A stretch of 25,877 nt of DNA from assembly GCA_003427395.1 (NCBI GenBank), contig BFEA01000222.1:76405-102281 (forward strand), written 5' to 3'. Below, in pieces: positions 9,825 through 18,429 of the stretch (within the stretch, counting starts at the first letter, position 1; every line of letters starts with the position of its first letter). The notes below the pieces were generated by a model, which saw only the letters and a list, made by a program, of their open reading frames with translations, was not told where the DNA came from and ran no database searches. The position numbers and the translations under genes were made by a program. The stretch comes from Chara braunii (taxonomy: Eukaryota; Streptophyta; Charophyceae; Charales; Characeae).

Positions 9825-11529
9825 ATGGCAACTAGCAATATCACTGGACAAGATACGAATGTTGGATCAAAAGTTGGAGCCCAACGTTCTGAGAGGTCCA
9901 AGAAAAGTGAAAATGATGAAAGGTCGGTGAATCTTGGAAGTGAATGTGCTCGGGACGATCATCGTGCTATTAGTGATGTTGATCGTGGATGTTCCCAAGT
10001 GAATACCCTTGATGGTGCTGGAAAGATGGTTGTGGAGGGGGATGGTGATCATTATTGTGGTGATGGGGATGGTTCGTGTAGAGCTCGGTCGGGTAAGCCC
10101 TTGAAGCTTACATTTGCTGATGACGAGGATGATGACGTTACGGGTGAGTCAAAAGAAGACTGCGTTCATTCTACATTCAAGAGAAGAAAGAGACGTGGTG
10201 CGAAAACTAATGTTATGAGTTCGCCTGATATGCTCGAGGCTACGTTGGCTGATAATCATGTGGCACGACAACCCGTTGTTAATGAAACGGCAACTCAAAT
10301 TGCAAGAGCACTGTGTGAGTTGCCTGCTGATGCACTTGCATCTCTTCCATTTTGTGCACCGCTTGTTGGACGTGGACGTGTTAATGATTCGTCTTCGCAA
10401 TCTCAGCGCAGTGGACGCGAAAGACATGTTTGTGGCACATCGCGACTAGAAAATCGTCCCAGCGTTGTTGTGCTGCCTGATAATAACGATGCACCCACAA
10501 TTCGCACTTCGAATCCCCGCGCTTACCTTGCTAGATGGTTTGACGATGCGAAGAAGGTTGGCATCCAAAATGTTTTGACTGAGGTTCTTTTTGAGATGTT
10601 TGTCAAAAATGCCACCATTGTAAAAGATGGGCGAACATGGAAAAAATTCCTGGAATGGAAAAGAAACAAACTCACTAATATGCGGTTGGAACGATGATCT
10701 CCTCTTCATTCAGACCCGTTGAATGTTTCGGATTTGGAGGCTTCTTCCATGTTGCAATCGCTTTTGAATGATGAGTTCATCGCTCTGTCTAATGAGGAGA
10801 TTGCTAGGATGACGTTTCATTTGCCGCATTGTCCGACAGAAGGGACCATTCCCCAAGCCTTTCACAAATATGCACGTGTAGAGCAGCTTCTCAAAAGGAT
10901 TCCTCCCGTTGTTGCTTCTTCCACTCCTCATTCTGCTCCGGTCCTTAGAGTTCCCCTTCAAGCAGCGTCTCCTCCAAATTTTCAACGTCTTGCGGATTAT
11001 GCTTCACCCTCCAATATGTCAACCGCGATTGTCAGTCCTTCAGTTGTTGTTTCTGCTTTGCCGGTCGCTCCGCCTACTCCGTCTCCTATGAGTTGTCTTC
11101 TGCCCGCTCATACGCCATCAAGAGACCATTTGTATGTCCATACAAGACTCTTGGAACAACCAAGTTCTTCTTATTTTGACATCGCCGTGTACGACTCTTT
11201 TCAATCTATTGGTCCCAAAAAGACACTTGCACACCTGTCCTATCTTGACAGTTCTCACAGGGTGCGAGATATTGTGGAAGCAGCAGCGTCGTTAAATACG
11301 AGCATGAACACTTGGAGATGAGTGAACGCTGCAATTCACCTCGATTACAATCGGCAAAGACAAGGTCGATTCGGAACTTTTCATGAGTATCGTCACAAAG
11401 TGCTGCAACAAGTTTCTGTTCGTGAGGTGCTGCAAGAGTATCGTTCCAGTGAAGGAAGTTGATTGGTCTTATAAGAGAGATAGGGAACAGAGAGTTGTTG
11501 ATTCGGTGGTTGTCCAAGCGTTACGTTAA
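9825..11529 (+). pseudogene. Unrecognised Helitron-associated second ORF
   Basis: I do not recognise the product. One frame runs from ATG 9825, with coding-like sequence extending upstream to about 9777, through a TGA at 10695 and a TGA at 11319 to about 11457. There a one-base shift appears to continue it as VDWSYKRDREQRVVDSVV to a TAA at 11527. The N-terminal third is hydrophilic, with Asp/Gly-rich acidic segments (DGDHYCGDGDGS, ADDEDDDVTGE) and a basic FKRRKRRGAK stretch. A more ordered central part (NPRAYLARWFDDAKKVGI, WKKFLEWKRNKL) looks helical. A Pro/Ser-rich linker at about 10905-11110 precedes a C-terminal charged part. It lies between the helicase and the element's 3' terminus, so it is probably an accessory or captured gene. 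No nuclease, protease or OTU motif is visible. Confidence 0.5.
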
Positions 11530-11619
11530 TGGCAATTTTTTTTATGATCAGCTTCGGTTTTGGTTGAGTAATTGTGCTTGCAAGAAAGATAGGAAGAGAG
11601 ACATAAATAAATGGGAGGG

Positions 11620-11665
<46 letters not shown>
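11620..11665. repeat. (GA)n microsatellite
   Basis: Uninterrupted GAGAGA dinucleotide run of about 40 bases. Confidence 0.9.
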
Positions 11666-11864
11666 AAGAGAGACAACAAAATAATTTTAACTTGACATTA
11701 TTACATTTTTTTACGTTCAAGTCGATTCCATTACACAATCATTGTGCCTTGATCATACTGCAGCCACTTGCTAACTTTAATGGGTCAATAAATAAATGCT
11801 CATATTAAACTTATTCTGTTTTTATACTGATGTTGATCTTTTTTTTTTCTTTGCTGTTTTGTTG

Positions 11865-11985
11865 ATTTCTCTCTCTCTGTCTTTGTATGTCTCCATATCT
11901 CCCTCTCTCTCTGTGTGTCTCTCTCTCTCTCTCCTCTTTCCCTCCCTCTCTCTCTCTTTCTCTCTCCCTTTCTTTGTCTGTCTAT
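11865..11985. repeat. CT-rich interrupted microsatellite
   Basis: Repeated CTCTCT blocks interrupted by TGTGTGT and CCCT; the small ORFs across it are Leu/Ser homopolymer artefacts. Confidence 0.85.
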
Positions 11986-12083
11986 GCGTGTTCCATTTCT
12001 TGAATTTGTTAATAGTGGTGAAATGAAATNAAATTTACAGCTTTGTCTGGGCGTAACTTTTTTCTTTTTCTCTTTTGTTTTTT

Positions 12084-12126
12084 GCGGGCATTGCCCGCAC
12101 CGCCCGCACCGCGGGCGCTTAGCTAG
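12084..12126 (+). repeat. Helitron 3' terminus: double hairpin plus CTAG
   Basis: Two adjacent hairpins: GCGGGC (12084-12089) pairs with GCCCGC (12093-12098), and GCCCGC (12102-12107) pairs with GCGGGC (12111-12116). Six bases later comes CTAG (12123-12126), followed by T at 12127. A short GC hairpin just upstream of CTRR, with a T in the flank, is the defining Helitron 3' end. Confidence 0.75.
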
Positions 12127-12470
12127 TTTTATATATTAAATTTTAAATTTCTTTTTTTTGCTTTTTAATATTATTATTAGTAAAAAGGTTTTAAATTTTC
12201 TTATATTATTATTTTTATTATTTTTATTATTATTTTTTATAAATTATTATTTTTTATTATATTATTTTATTTAATTATTATTTCTTTATTTATTATTATT
12301 TTTTATTTATTTAATTTCTTATTTTTATTTTTTATTTTTTATTTAATGATTTTTTTACTTATATTATTTTTTGAAAAAATATTATATATAATTTAAATTA
12401 TTTGTTTATTATTTTTTAATTTATTTTCTTATTTTATTATTTTATATATCAAGGTTTATTAATTATTATT
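12127..12470. repeat. Almost pure A/T block
   Basis: About 340 bases composed almost only of TTATTATTTTTA-type sequence, beginning immediately after the Helitron CTAG end. No gene seen. AT-rich DNA is a usual Helitron landing site, but the block may also be expanded low-complexity sequence. Confidence 0.8.
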
Positions 12471-12488
12471 TCTTCTCCTAAAAGGAAA

Positions 12489-12496
<8 letters not shown>

Positions 12497-12546
<50 letters not shown>
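12497..12546. repeat. (TG)n(GA)n compound microsatellite
   Basis: A TGTGTG run passes directly into a GAGAGA run, a common compound dinucleotide repeat. Confidence 0.9.
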
Positions 12547-12678
12547 GATATGCTCTATTCATATGAAAGACGAATGTATCTATGGGAGAGAGAAGAGGGG
12601 TAAGCATACTAAGCAAGAACTTGAGCCAAATCACATGAATGAACAGTCTGTTGTTGTTTGTTTTTGCTTTTTCTTTGT

Positions 12679-12720
12679 GCAGGCAGCACCCGCACCGCCG
12701 CACTGCAGGCGCTAAGCCAG
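12679..12720 (+). repeat. Second, decayed Helitron-type 3' terminus
   Basis: The sequence aligns by eye with the terminus at 12084-12126: a T-rich lead-in with CTTTTTCT, then GCAGGCAGCACCCGCACCGC, a GCAGGCGCTAAG core, and CCAG followed by T where the other copy has CTAG then T. The hairpin arms are eroded. It is likely the 3' end of an older or non-autonomous related Helitron. Confidence 0.55.
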
Positions 12721-12859
12721 TTCTAAACTTCTAATGTATAAGCCTGTTTCCAAGTCAGCTTGTCTAACGGTGGGGGGAGAGAGTTTGAAATGCACTGGAT
12801 GAATGGGTCGGCATGATTCTGTTCTGACTTCCACCGCATATTATCACGTGCTGTTGCAG

Positions 12860-12979
12860 GTTGATGCTGCAATCAACCATTTCATTGAGGCGGGGAGTAG
12901 CGTGAAAGCAATTGAAGCTGCCATTGCATCACGGCAATGGGCAAAGGCAGTGCAGATAGTGGAAGCCCAGGATGCAAAG
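12860..12979 (+). CDS. IFT172: IFT172 exon (intraflagellar transport protein 172)
   Basis: This is an internal exon of IFT172, a very large (about 1,750-residue) peripheral subunit of the IFT-B complex that moves along ciliary microtubules. The exon starts after a good acceptor (CTGTTGCAG, ending 12859) and ends before a GTATGC donor at 12980. It is exactly 120 bases, phase 0 at both ends, encoding 40 residues beginning VDAAINHFIEAGSSVKAIEA and containing ARQW-like SRQWAKAVQIVEAQD. These match the helical-repeat part after the two WD40 propellers, where animal and algal proteins read similarly (AINHFIEA, KAIEAA). No stop or frameshift is seen, unlike all transposon ORFs nearby. No preceding exon is visible in the window, so the upstream intron is long. 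Confidence 0.85.
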
Positions 12980-13262
12980 GTATGCAGTGCAGAGCCGAGT
13001 CCTGACCCTCAGCACCCTTGTGAGCAGGGGTCAGTTATTACTCTTGGATCGAGTGGTAGAGCTGGTAAATGTATGGGGAATCTCCAATTTGCTAAATAAC
13101 TTCATGAGTTACATTCTTGCTACTATGTCAAAGTGTATTCTGGTTCCTAAAGGGGTGCACTGAATGGTTTGTGCCACTTTGTGGGAATTATTGGGCTGAT
13201 AAATGGTAGCATTCCTCCTCTCTTTTATGGAGAGGACTCTTTTGGTTGGCATGGTGTACTAG
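12980..13262 (+). other. IFT172: IFT172 intron, 283 bp
   Basis: GTATGC donor at 12980 and TAG acceptor at 13260-13262. It sits between two phase-0 exons whose translations are consecutive in IFT172. No repeat or gene recognised within it. Confidence 0.75.
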
Positions 13263-13412
13263 GTGGCTCTTCCATTTTGCAAAAGGATTGCACGACACTA
13301 TGAATCGGCAAAAAATTATGAGGAGGCAGAGACGTTCTTCATCCGTGCAAAACTCCCTGGTGAGGCAGTGGAGATGTACACCAGGGCAAAGCGTTGGGAG
13401 GCTGCACTGAAG
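13263..13412 (+). CDS. IFT172: IFT172 exon (next downstream)
   Basis: The 150-base exon, phase 0 at both ends, lies between an AG acceptor (13261-13262) and a GTATTG donor at 13413. It encodes 50 residues with FCKRIARHYESAKNYEEAE, then LPGEAVEMYTRAKRWEAALK. This is the TPR-like repeat segment that directly follows the previous exon's sequence in IFT172 (animal versions read QHYAS..EYE.AE and DAVDMYTQAGRW). The reading frame is intact and strongly conserved in character. The rest of the gene is not seen; the following intron is filled with LTR elements to the end of the window, so downstream exons must lie beyond 25877 if the gene is complete. Confidence 0.87.
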
Positions 13413-13614
13413 GTATTGCTTGACACATCAACTCGAACCCCTCTGAATTTCGTGCCATCCCCCTCTCTGTCACCAAATGACCAAGGCACTCTTTCCTTCA
13501 TGCGCGGTGCAGTGCTGAAGAACAAGGCAACAGGGGCAAAAGAAAGAAAAAACAAGAAAAAAGGGAGCGAGAAAACATCGCTCTGGATTTTCAAAATTTT
13601 AAAGAACACAAGTT
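13413..13614. other. Start of the long IFT172 downstream intron
   Basis: About 200 bases between the exon donor and the first LTR. No recognisable gene or repeat apart from an A-rich stretch at 13540-13565. Confidence 0.5.
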
Positions 13615-14883
13615 TGTAAGGGCCTGCCAAACACGGACTGAGACACAGCTGATTTCTGAGTTTTGCCAATGGAATGTATGTCTTGCTGAGTTCCCCGCTT
13701 TTTGCTGCGTTTTCTAAGTCTGTGTGTGTGCGTGCTTGCTGGTCTGCGTGCCTGTCAGTTTGAGTGTGTATGTGACCCGCAAGGGTACTTGTTCGTTCGG
13801 GAGGGCCGAAGGGCCGGTACTTACCTGTGGCTGTGACATTGAGGGTTGCAGCTGGGATAACACTCAAGTGGTGGGAAAGAGGCCCGTGACACTTCGAAGC
13901 AGCAGTTCTAGGCTAGGTCTAGGCGGGTACCAGGTAGCAGGTAGGCCGGTACCACACCAAGTAGTGGTAGATGTGTCGGGTACTCGAGACCGAGCAGAAG
14001 AAGACAAAAGTTGGTATTTTTAGAGGCCCAGCAGTTCTAGGTTAGGTCTAGGCGGGTACCAGTCCAAGTAGTCTGAGTCTAGGGCCTGCACGGGCAATAC
14101 CAGAGTCTGCAATGATGTCTCCCTCCGAAACGGAGAGGTACCGGTTGCTTGGAGGCCACACGGCCTGGAAGTCACCGCCCAAGAGGCAAGCAGGCCTCTC
14201 CTCCTCATTCTACGGTGTGCAAGTTTGGCGACCCACTGCTTGGAGCGCTGGCTGGAGCAGCGCTGCTGGGGAGGAAGTAGCGCCCAGCTCCCCACCTTGG
14301 CTATGGTGGAGGAGCAAGAGCGGGAGAAGGAGGAAGACGAGGACTAGGAAGCGGGGAGCGCCAGAGGTACTTATCTGGCTATGGTGGATGCCATGTTCAT
14401 CACCTTGGTGGGCACTGCATCTGGAAGGCCCCAGTTGGGGTAGAGCTACACCAAGAAGCTTCGAGGCAGAGTCAGGCATGGCTGCCTGAGCTAGAGCAGC
14501 CGTAGCTGCTTTAAGTTGTCTTTTGCACATGGGGGCAAGGCCCTAGCAGTCCGCCATATCCTCGGCCTTCAGGAAGAGGAAGGAGAAGGGTGGCCATGGC
14601 TATGGTGGACCTAATGTTGTACCTGCAGTAGAAGAGGGATTCGTACATTGATTCTGGTTCAGCCATTCAACATTGTTATTATAATTTATTGTTGAATAAG
14701 AGGGGAGGAGAAAAGGAGGAGGAGAGTGGTTGGCGAGAAGAAGGGGATTATCATTGCTCTTTGCCGGTGTACATCTTCTTCTTCTTCTTCTTCTTCTTCT
14801 TCTTCTTTCCCTTTCTCTCCTCTCAAGTTCATTCATTTCTCTTGCAATTGGACTGCATTGTGCTTTCTCATGAATTTTGTACT
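13615..14883 (+). repeat. LTR of retrotransposon family A, copy 1 (older, 3' truncated)
   Basis: It begins TGTAAGGGCCTGCC and aligns along its whole length, with many substitutions and small indels, to 14884-16235. Shared landmarks in order are: GACCCGCAAGGGTACTTG, GGGCCGGTACTTACCTGTGG, GAGGGTTGCAGC, AGCAGAAGAAGACAAA, TCACCGCCCAAGAGGCAAGC, GGTTCAGCCATTCAACATT, a CTT-repeat and CTCTCAAGTTCATTCATTTC. It stops at GTACT, exactly where copy 2 continues with the TTCGAAATTGG repeats, and copy 2 starts at once. No PBS follows, so this is a solo or truncated LTR. Confidence 0.7.
14770..14806. repeat. (CTT)n microsatellite inside LTR copy 1
   Basis: Eleven or so CTT triplets. The corresponding position in the second LTR (about 16043-16080) also carries an interrupted CTT run, so the repeat is a family feature. 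Confidence 0.9.
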
Positions 14884-16235
14884 TGTAATGACCCGCCATA
14901 ACACAGACTGAGAACACTGCTGATTTCTGAAGTTCTGCCGATGGAATGGATGCCTTACCAAGATTCCTGCATTCTGCTGTGTTTCCTAAGTCTGTATGTG
15001 TGCGTGTCTGTTGACTTGCATGCCTGTCTGAGTGCTTGTCGGCATGAGTGTGTGTGTGACCCGTAAGGGTACTTGCTTGTTTGGCAGGCCCGTAGGGCCG
15101 GTACTTACCTGTGGCCATGGCATTGAGGGTTGCAGCAGGGGAAAACACTCGAGTAGGGGAGGCAGAGGCCCGCGGCACCTGGAGCAGCGGAAAAACACTC
15201 AAGTAGCAGGTAGGCCGGTACCGCACCCAGTAGCAGTAGATGTGCCGGTACTCGAGCCCGAGCAGAAGAAGACAAAGTTGGCATTTTTAGAGGCCCAGTA
15301 GCGGTAGGCTAGGTCTAGGCCGGTACCAGTCCATCCAGTCTGAGTCTAGAGCCTGTACGGAGTGTGCAATGATGTTTCCCTCCGAAAGGGAGGAGGTACC
15401 GGTTGCTTGGGAGGCCGAGCGGTCTGGAAGTCACCGCCCAAGAGGCAAGCAGGCCGCTATATCAAGAGGCCGAGGCAAGAGCTCGGCCTCATTCTTCAGT
15501 GTGCAAGTTTGGCGACACGCTGCTGGAGCGCTGGCTGTAGTGGCGCTGGGTACTTCAGCGCTGCTGGGAGGAAGAAGCCGGGCGCTTCCACCTTGTCTGT
15601 GGTGGAGCTCTACCAGTAGGAGGAGGAGGGAGAAGGGGACCAAGGAGGAGAGTGTCGGGGTACTTACCTAGCTATGGTAGACACCATCTTCATCACCTTG
15701 TTAGGCGCTGCATCTGGAAGGCCCCAGTGGGGGTAGTGCCGCACCAAGGAAGCTCAGGGCAGAGTCAGGCATGGCGGTTCAGTGGGCAGCGGCATAGCTG
15801 CTTGAAGGAGGCTGAAGCCTCAGTAGTCCGCCATAGCCTCGGCCCGTATGTAGAGGAAGAGGAAGGGTGACCATGGCTATGGTGGACCTTATGTTGTGCC
15901 TGCAGTATTTGGACATTGATTATGGTTCAGCCATTCAACATTATTATTGTTATTTCTTGCTTGAATAAGAGGGGAGGAGATAAGGAAGAGGAGATTGGTT
16001 GGCGAGGAAGAAGAGCCTTGCCATTGGTCCATGCTGGAGTACATCGTCTTCTTCTTCTTTCTTACTTCTTCTTCTTCTTTCCCTCTCTCTCCTCTCAAGT
16101 TCATTCATTTCTTTTTGCAATTGGACGGCATTGTACTTTCTGATGTTTGTATACTTCGAAATTGGCCAGGATCGTAACATACTTCGAAATTGGCCAGGAT
16201 CGTAACATACTTCGAAATTGGCCAGGATCATAACA
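14884..16235 (+). repeat. LTR of retrotransposon family A, copy 2 (5' LTR)
   Basis: It begins TGTAATGACCCGCC and ends in CA at 16234-16235, giving the TG...CA ends of an LTR of about 1,350 bp. A primer-binding site follows at 16237. The 3' end carries three 28-bp direct repeats. It is clearly related to, but diverged from, the copy immediately upstream. Confidence 0.78.
16151..16234 (+). repeat. Three 28-bp direct repeats at the LTR 3' end
   Basis: Units start at 16151, 16179 and 16207. Each begins ATACTTCGAAATTGGCCAGG and then ATCGTAAC; the third has one change (CATAAC). The first two are identical. They sit right at the LTR/PBS junction. Confidence 0.92.
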
Positions 16236-16236
16236 T

Positions 16237-16248
16237 TGGTGTCAGAGC
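16237..16248 (+). other. Primer-binding site, initiator Met tRNA type
   Basis: TGGTGTCAGAGC differs by one base from TGGTATCAGAGC, the standard plant retrotransposon PBS complementary to the 3' end of initiator Met tRNA. It starts one base after the CA end of the LTR. It fixes the element's orientation as + and identifies 14884-16235 as a 5' LTR. Confidence 0.8.
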
Positions 16249-16691
16249 GGATTCTACTTGCTGGCGAGAGTTGACTTTGCCACTCCAACCCTAACCTAAG
16301 TTGGAGGGCTCCCACTTAGAGTTAGGGCTGGAAGCTGAGGGAAGTGGGACAGCGTGGTAAAGGGAATCTGCCCCCACCTGGTTAGGTCGTGTTGGGTCGA
16401 CACTGGACCTGACCAGGTTGTGTGAGAGTAAGTTTGGAGTGGCGAGACACTTCGAGAAGACTTCTTGCGACAATTTGGGAGAGGCGACAGTGAGAGGCAC
16501 TCGCAGCTGGAATCTAACCCAAGGGAGACACTTGGGACTTCAGGGCCTCCCTCAAGTAGGCGAGCTTGAGGGAGGTAGCCATTCTGCATCTACGGACTGC
16601 AAGTTGCTACTTTGATCTTCAACATCGGTGGGGGATCCGGCGTTGCACTTTGGTGTTGGAGTCAGACCCTCCTAATAGATAGGACACTTGT
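16249..16691 (+). other. Internal leader of family A element, interrupted
   Basis: About 440 bases following the PBS. No coding domain is recognised; it ends abruptly where the chromovirus LTR begins at 16692. It is the expected untranslated leader or early gag region. The rest of this element would lie beyond the chromovirus, outside the window. Confidence 0.5.
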
Positions 16692-17179
16692 TGCATGCTG
16701 AGCCTGCACATGGGCCCCATTTGAAGGGCCCGACGGTTGCTGAGGGGCCCCCAGGCCGCGTACTATCCAGCACGCACCCTGAAGGCCCACGGCGGCCCTC
16801 CAGGCCCTAGGCAGCACGTAGGTAGGTAGGTTTTTGTTTACTTACCCCTTTTTCTGTGTGTGTGTGCTGTCTTATTTTTGTCTGTTCAGGTGCCGCTTCG
16901 GACTTGCAGCCCCAAGGCCGGACCTTGGGACCGGGTACACCGGAGGCAGGCCCGAAACGAGGCCAGGCACATTTTGGCGCCAAACCGGCGTCGTTTCGGT
17001 CCTGCAGGACCCAAGACAGCACCTTGGGCCAGGTGCACCGGTAGACGGCCGTTTTTAGGCCAGGCACATTTCTGCGCCACGCTGCAGCAGCAGCAAGGTC
17101 TGGACGTCCGGTAGGGACCCAGACCACCTGGGCCGTTTTAGGCCACACAGTACCAGGTAGGCCCAGTGGCCCAGCACTA

Positions 17180-17186
17180 CATATAG
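17180..17186 (+). promoter_or_regulatory. LTR TATA-like element
   Basis: CATATAG within the conserved LTR block, flanked by GC-rich sequence; the same element is at 25553-25559 in the 3' LTR. It is the only TATA-like stretch in this GC-rich part, and so the likely transcription start region. Confidence 0.4.
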
Positions 17187-17459
17187 CCGGGCAGCAGCTG
17201 CGCAACGGACAGTTCGGGTTGCTCACTTCTGAGCGACATGCTGCTGGAGGCTGCGCTGCTGCGCTAGGTAGAGGAGTAGGGAGTAGAACGCAGAGGAGAT
17301 AGGGAGTGGCGGAGGCCATACCTGCGAGCGGCGAGCTTACCTGCGCCATAGCTGGACGCCACGCGGTACCTGCACACAGCAATGGACGACGTCAGTTCAG
17401 TGACAGCTACCTGCAGGTGAGATAGCGAGGAGGGCTTCACCTTCTTCTCTACCTCCTCC

Positions 17460-17460
17460 A

Positions 17461-17532
<72 letters not shown>
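17460..17532. repeat. (CT)n microsatellite in 5' LTR
   Basis: Long TCTCTC run interrupted once by TTTCTC. The equivalent tract in the 3' LTR begins at about 25827 and runs to the window end. Confidence 0.92.
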
Positions 17533-17534
<2 letters not shown>

Positions 17535-18043
17535 TCCTCCTTCTTATCTCTTCTTCTTCGAATCTGAGAGTGTGAGAGGTTATCAGTAGGGATTCAGGCT
17601 GGGGTTGTAACGGGCGCATTGCCCAGGATCTGATTCGACATTTCTGAGACAGACATTGTTTGGACATTCGGCAAGAGACTATTTTGGACTTCGCCATTGC
17701 GATCTTGGTCTACTCTCTCTCCTCCTCCTTCGTCTGTCTCTCCCCCATCTCTCATCCGTGGTTTCGCCCCATGTGTGTGTACGAAGGAGGGACCTTTCCT
17801 CCATGATTGCGGTCCCTCCTCTCTCGCCCGTGTGTGATGTATGATGGATGTCGGGTCAGTCCAGGTCAGATCAGACCTTCTCTTCAAATCTTCCGCTGTG
17901 CCACTTCGTGCCATCTTGTATGTATCGGAATGTGCATTGCTTGATGATGCTGCGCTGATCTTGCATTGTCCATTTCCGTCCTTTTCATCACATTGCGGAT
18001 CCTTGGAATACTGCGCATTGCTCCCCTGAGCATGCGGCAGTTT

Positions 18044-18055
18044 TGGTATCCGAGC
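18044..18055 (+). other. Chromovirus primer-binding site
   Basis: TGGTATCCGAGC matches the initiator Met tRNA PBS TGGTATCAGAGC except at one base, four bases after the proposed LTR end. This is the standard priming site for minus-strand synthesis. Confidence 0.72.
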
Positions 18056-18119
18056 TGCAGATGTGAATCAGGACGAACCTGATCTGACGCGCGCACGGGG
18101 ACCACCCAAGATCGATTGG

Positions 18120-18154
18120 GTGAGTATCGATTGATCGATCAATCGATCCTGGAT

Positions 18155-18185
<31 letters not shown>

Positions 18186-18212
18186 GTATTGATTGATTGA
18201 TTGATTGATTAG
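18120..18212. repeat. GATT/ATCG tetranucleotide array
   Basis: It begins as palindromic TCGATTGATCGATCAATCGA, then becomes a pure GATT run, interrupted once by GAGTATT. Confidence 0.9.
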
Positions 18213-18429
18213 GTCATACTAATTAGTCCCCAAATCGCGAAACTTGGACCCAACCGCCGAAATCGAATTTTTTTTGCTGTTTTGGATTCGTTTTCCCGCT
18301 ATTTCTTTTCTTCAACAATAGCGGAGCATCTGAAGGTTCGTTTTTCTTTTCTTGAAACCCGAAACTTCGTTGCTGGAGATCCGAAATACCGCGATTTCCT
18401 ATTATTTATTCCGCGATTTTTTTTTGAAT

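Larger units (their letters stand above)
11530..12083. other. Helitron 3' non-coding region with microsatellites
   Basis: No gene seen. It contains a GA-repeat at about 11620-11665, a CT/GT-rich tract at about 11865-11985 and one N at 12030. It separates the last Helitron ORF from the terminal hairpin. Confidence 0.5.
3849..12126 (+). mobile_element. Autonomous-type Helitron relic (5' end not located)
   Basis: Rolling-circle transposon identified by a RepHel protein (HUH replication initiator followed by a PIF1-type helicase, about 5402-9705) and a matching 3' terminus: GC hairpin then CTAG with a T immediately after, at 12102-12127. Helitrons insert between A and T, carry 5'-TC and 3'-CTRR ends, and make no target duplication. 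I could not fix the 5' TC end: the start given is the first plausible coding ATG, and the element may begin further upstream and even include the ORF at 251-1720. A second ORF of unknown function (9825-11529) lies between the helicase and the terminus. All reading frames are broken, so this copy is not autonomous. Confidence 0.75.
16692..18039 (+). repeat. 5' LTR of the chromovirus
   Basis: It starts TGCATGCTGAGCCTGCAC, which recurs as TGTATGCTGAGCCTGCAC at 25073, and the two copies remain closely similar to the window end. The 3' boundary CATGCGGCA is inferred from the PBS five bases later, giving about 1,348 bp. The two ends form an imperfect inverted repeat. Inside are GGGCCC palindromes near the start, a TATA-like element at 17180, and a (CT)n tract at about 17460-17530. 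Confidence 0.82.

Noticed and set aside
11866-12026. Ser/Leu-rich membrane-like small proteins
   Set aside because: They are translations of CT/GT microsatellites, not genes.
13040-13080. tRNA-like GAGTGGTAGAGCTGG segment in the IFT172 intron
   Set aside because: No acceptor stem, anticodon arm or T-arm could be matched around it.
13316-13867. 183-residue minus-strand ORF
   Set aside because: It overlaps the conserved IFT172 exon on the opposite strand and an LTR; it is a shadow frame.
16807-17382. 191-residue minus-strand ORF and several + strand ORFs in the LTR
   Set aside because: They recur in the 3' LTR at 25223-25500 as overlapping frames of GC-rich repeat DNA with no domain; LTR sequence explains them.
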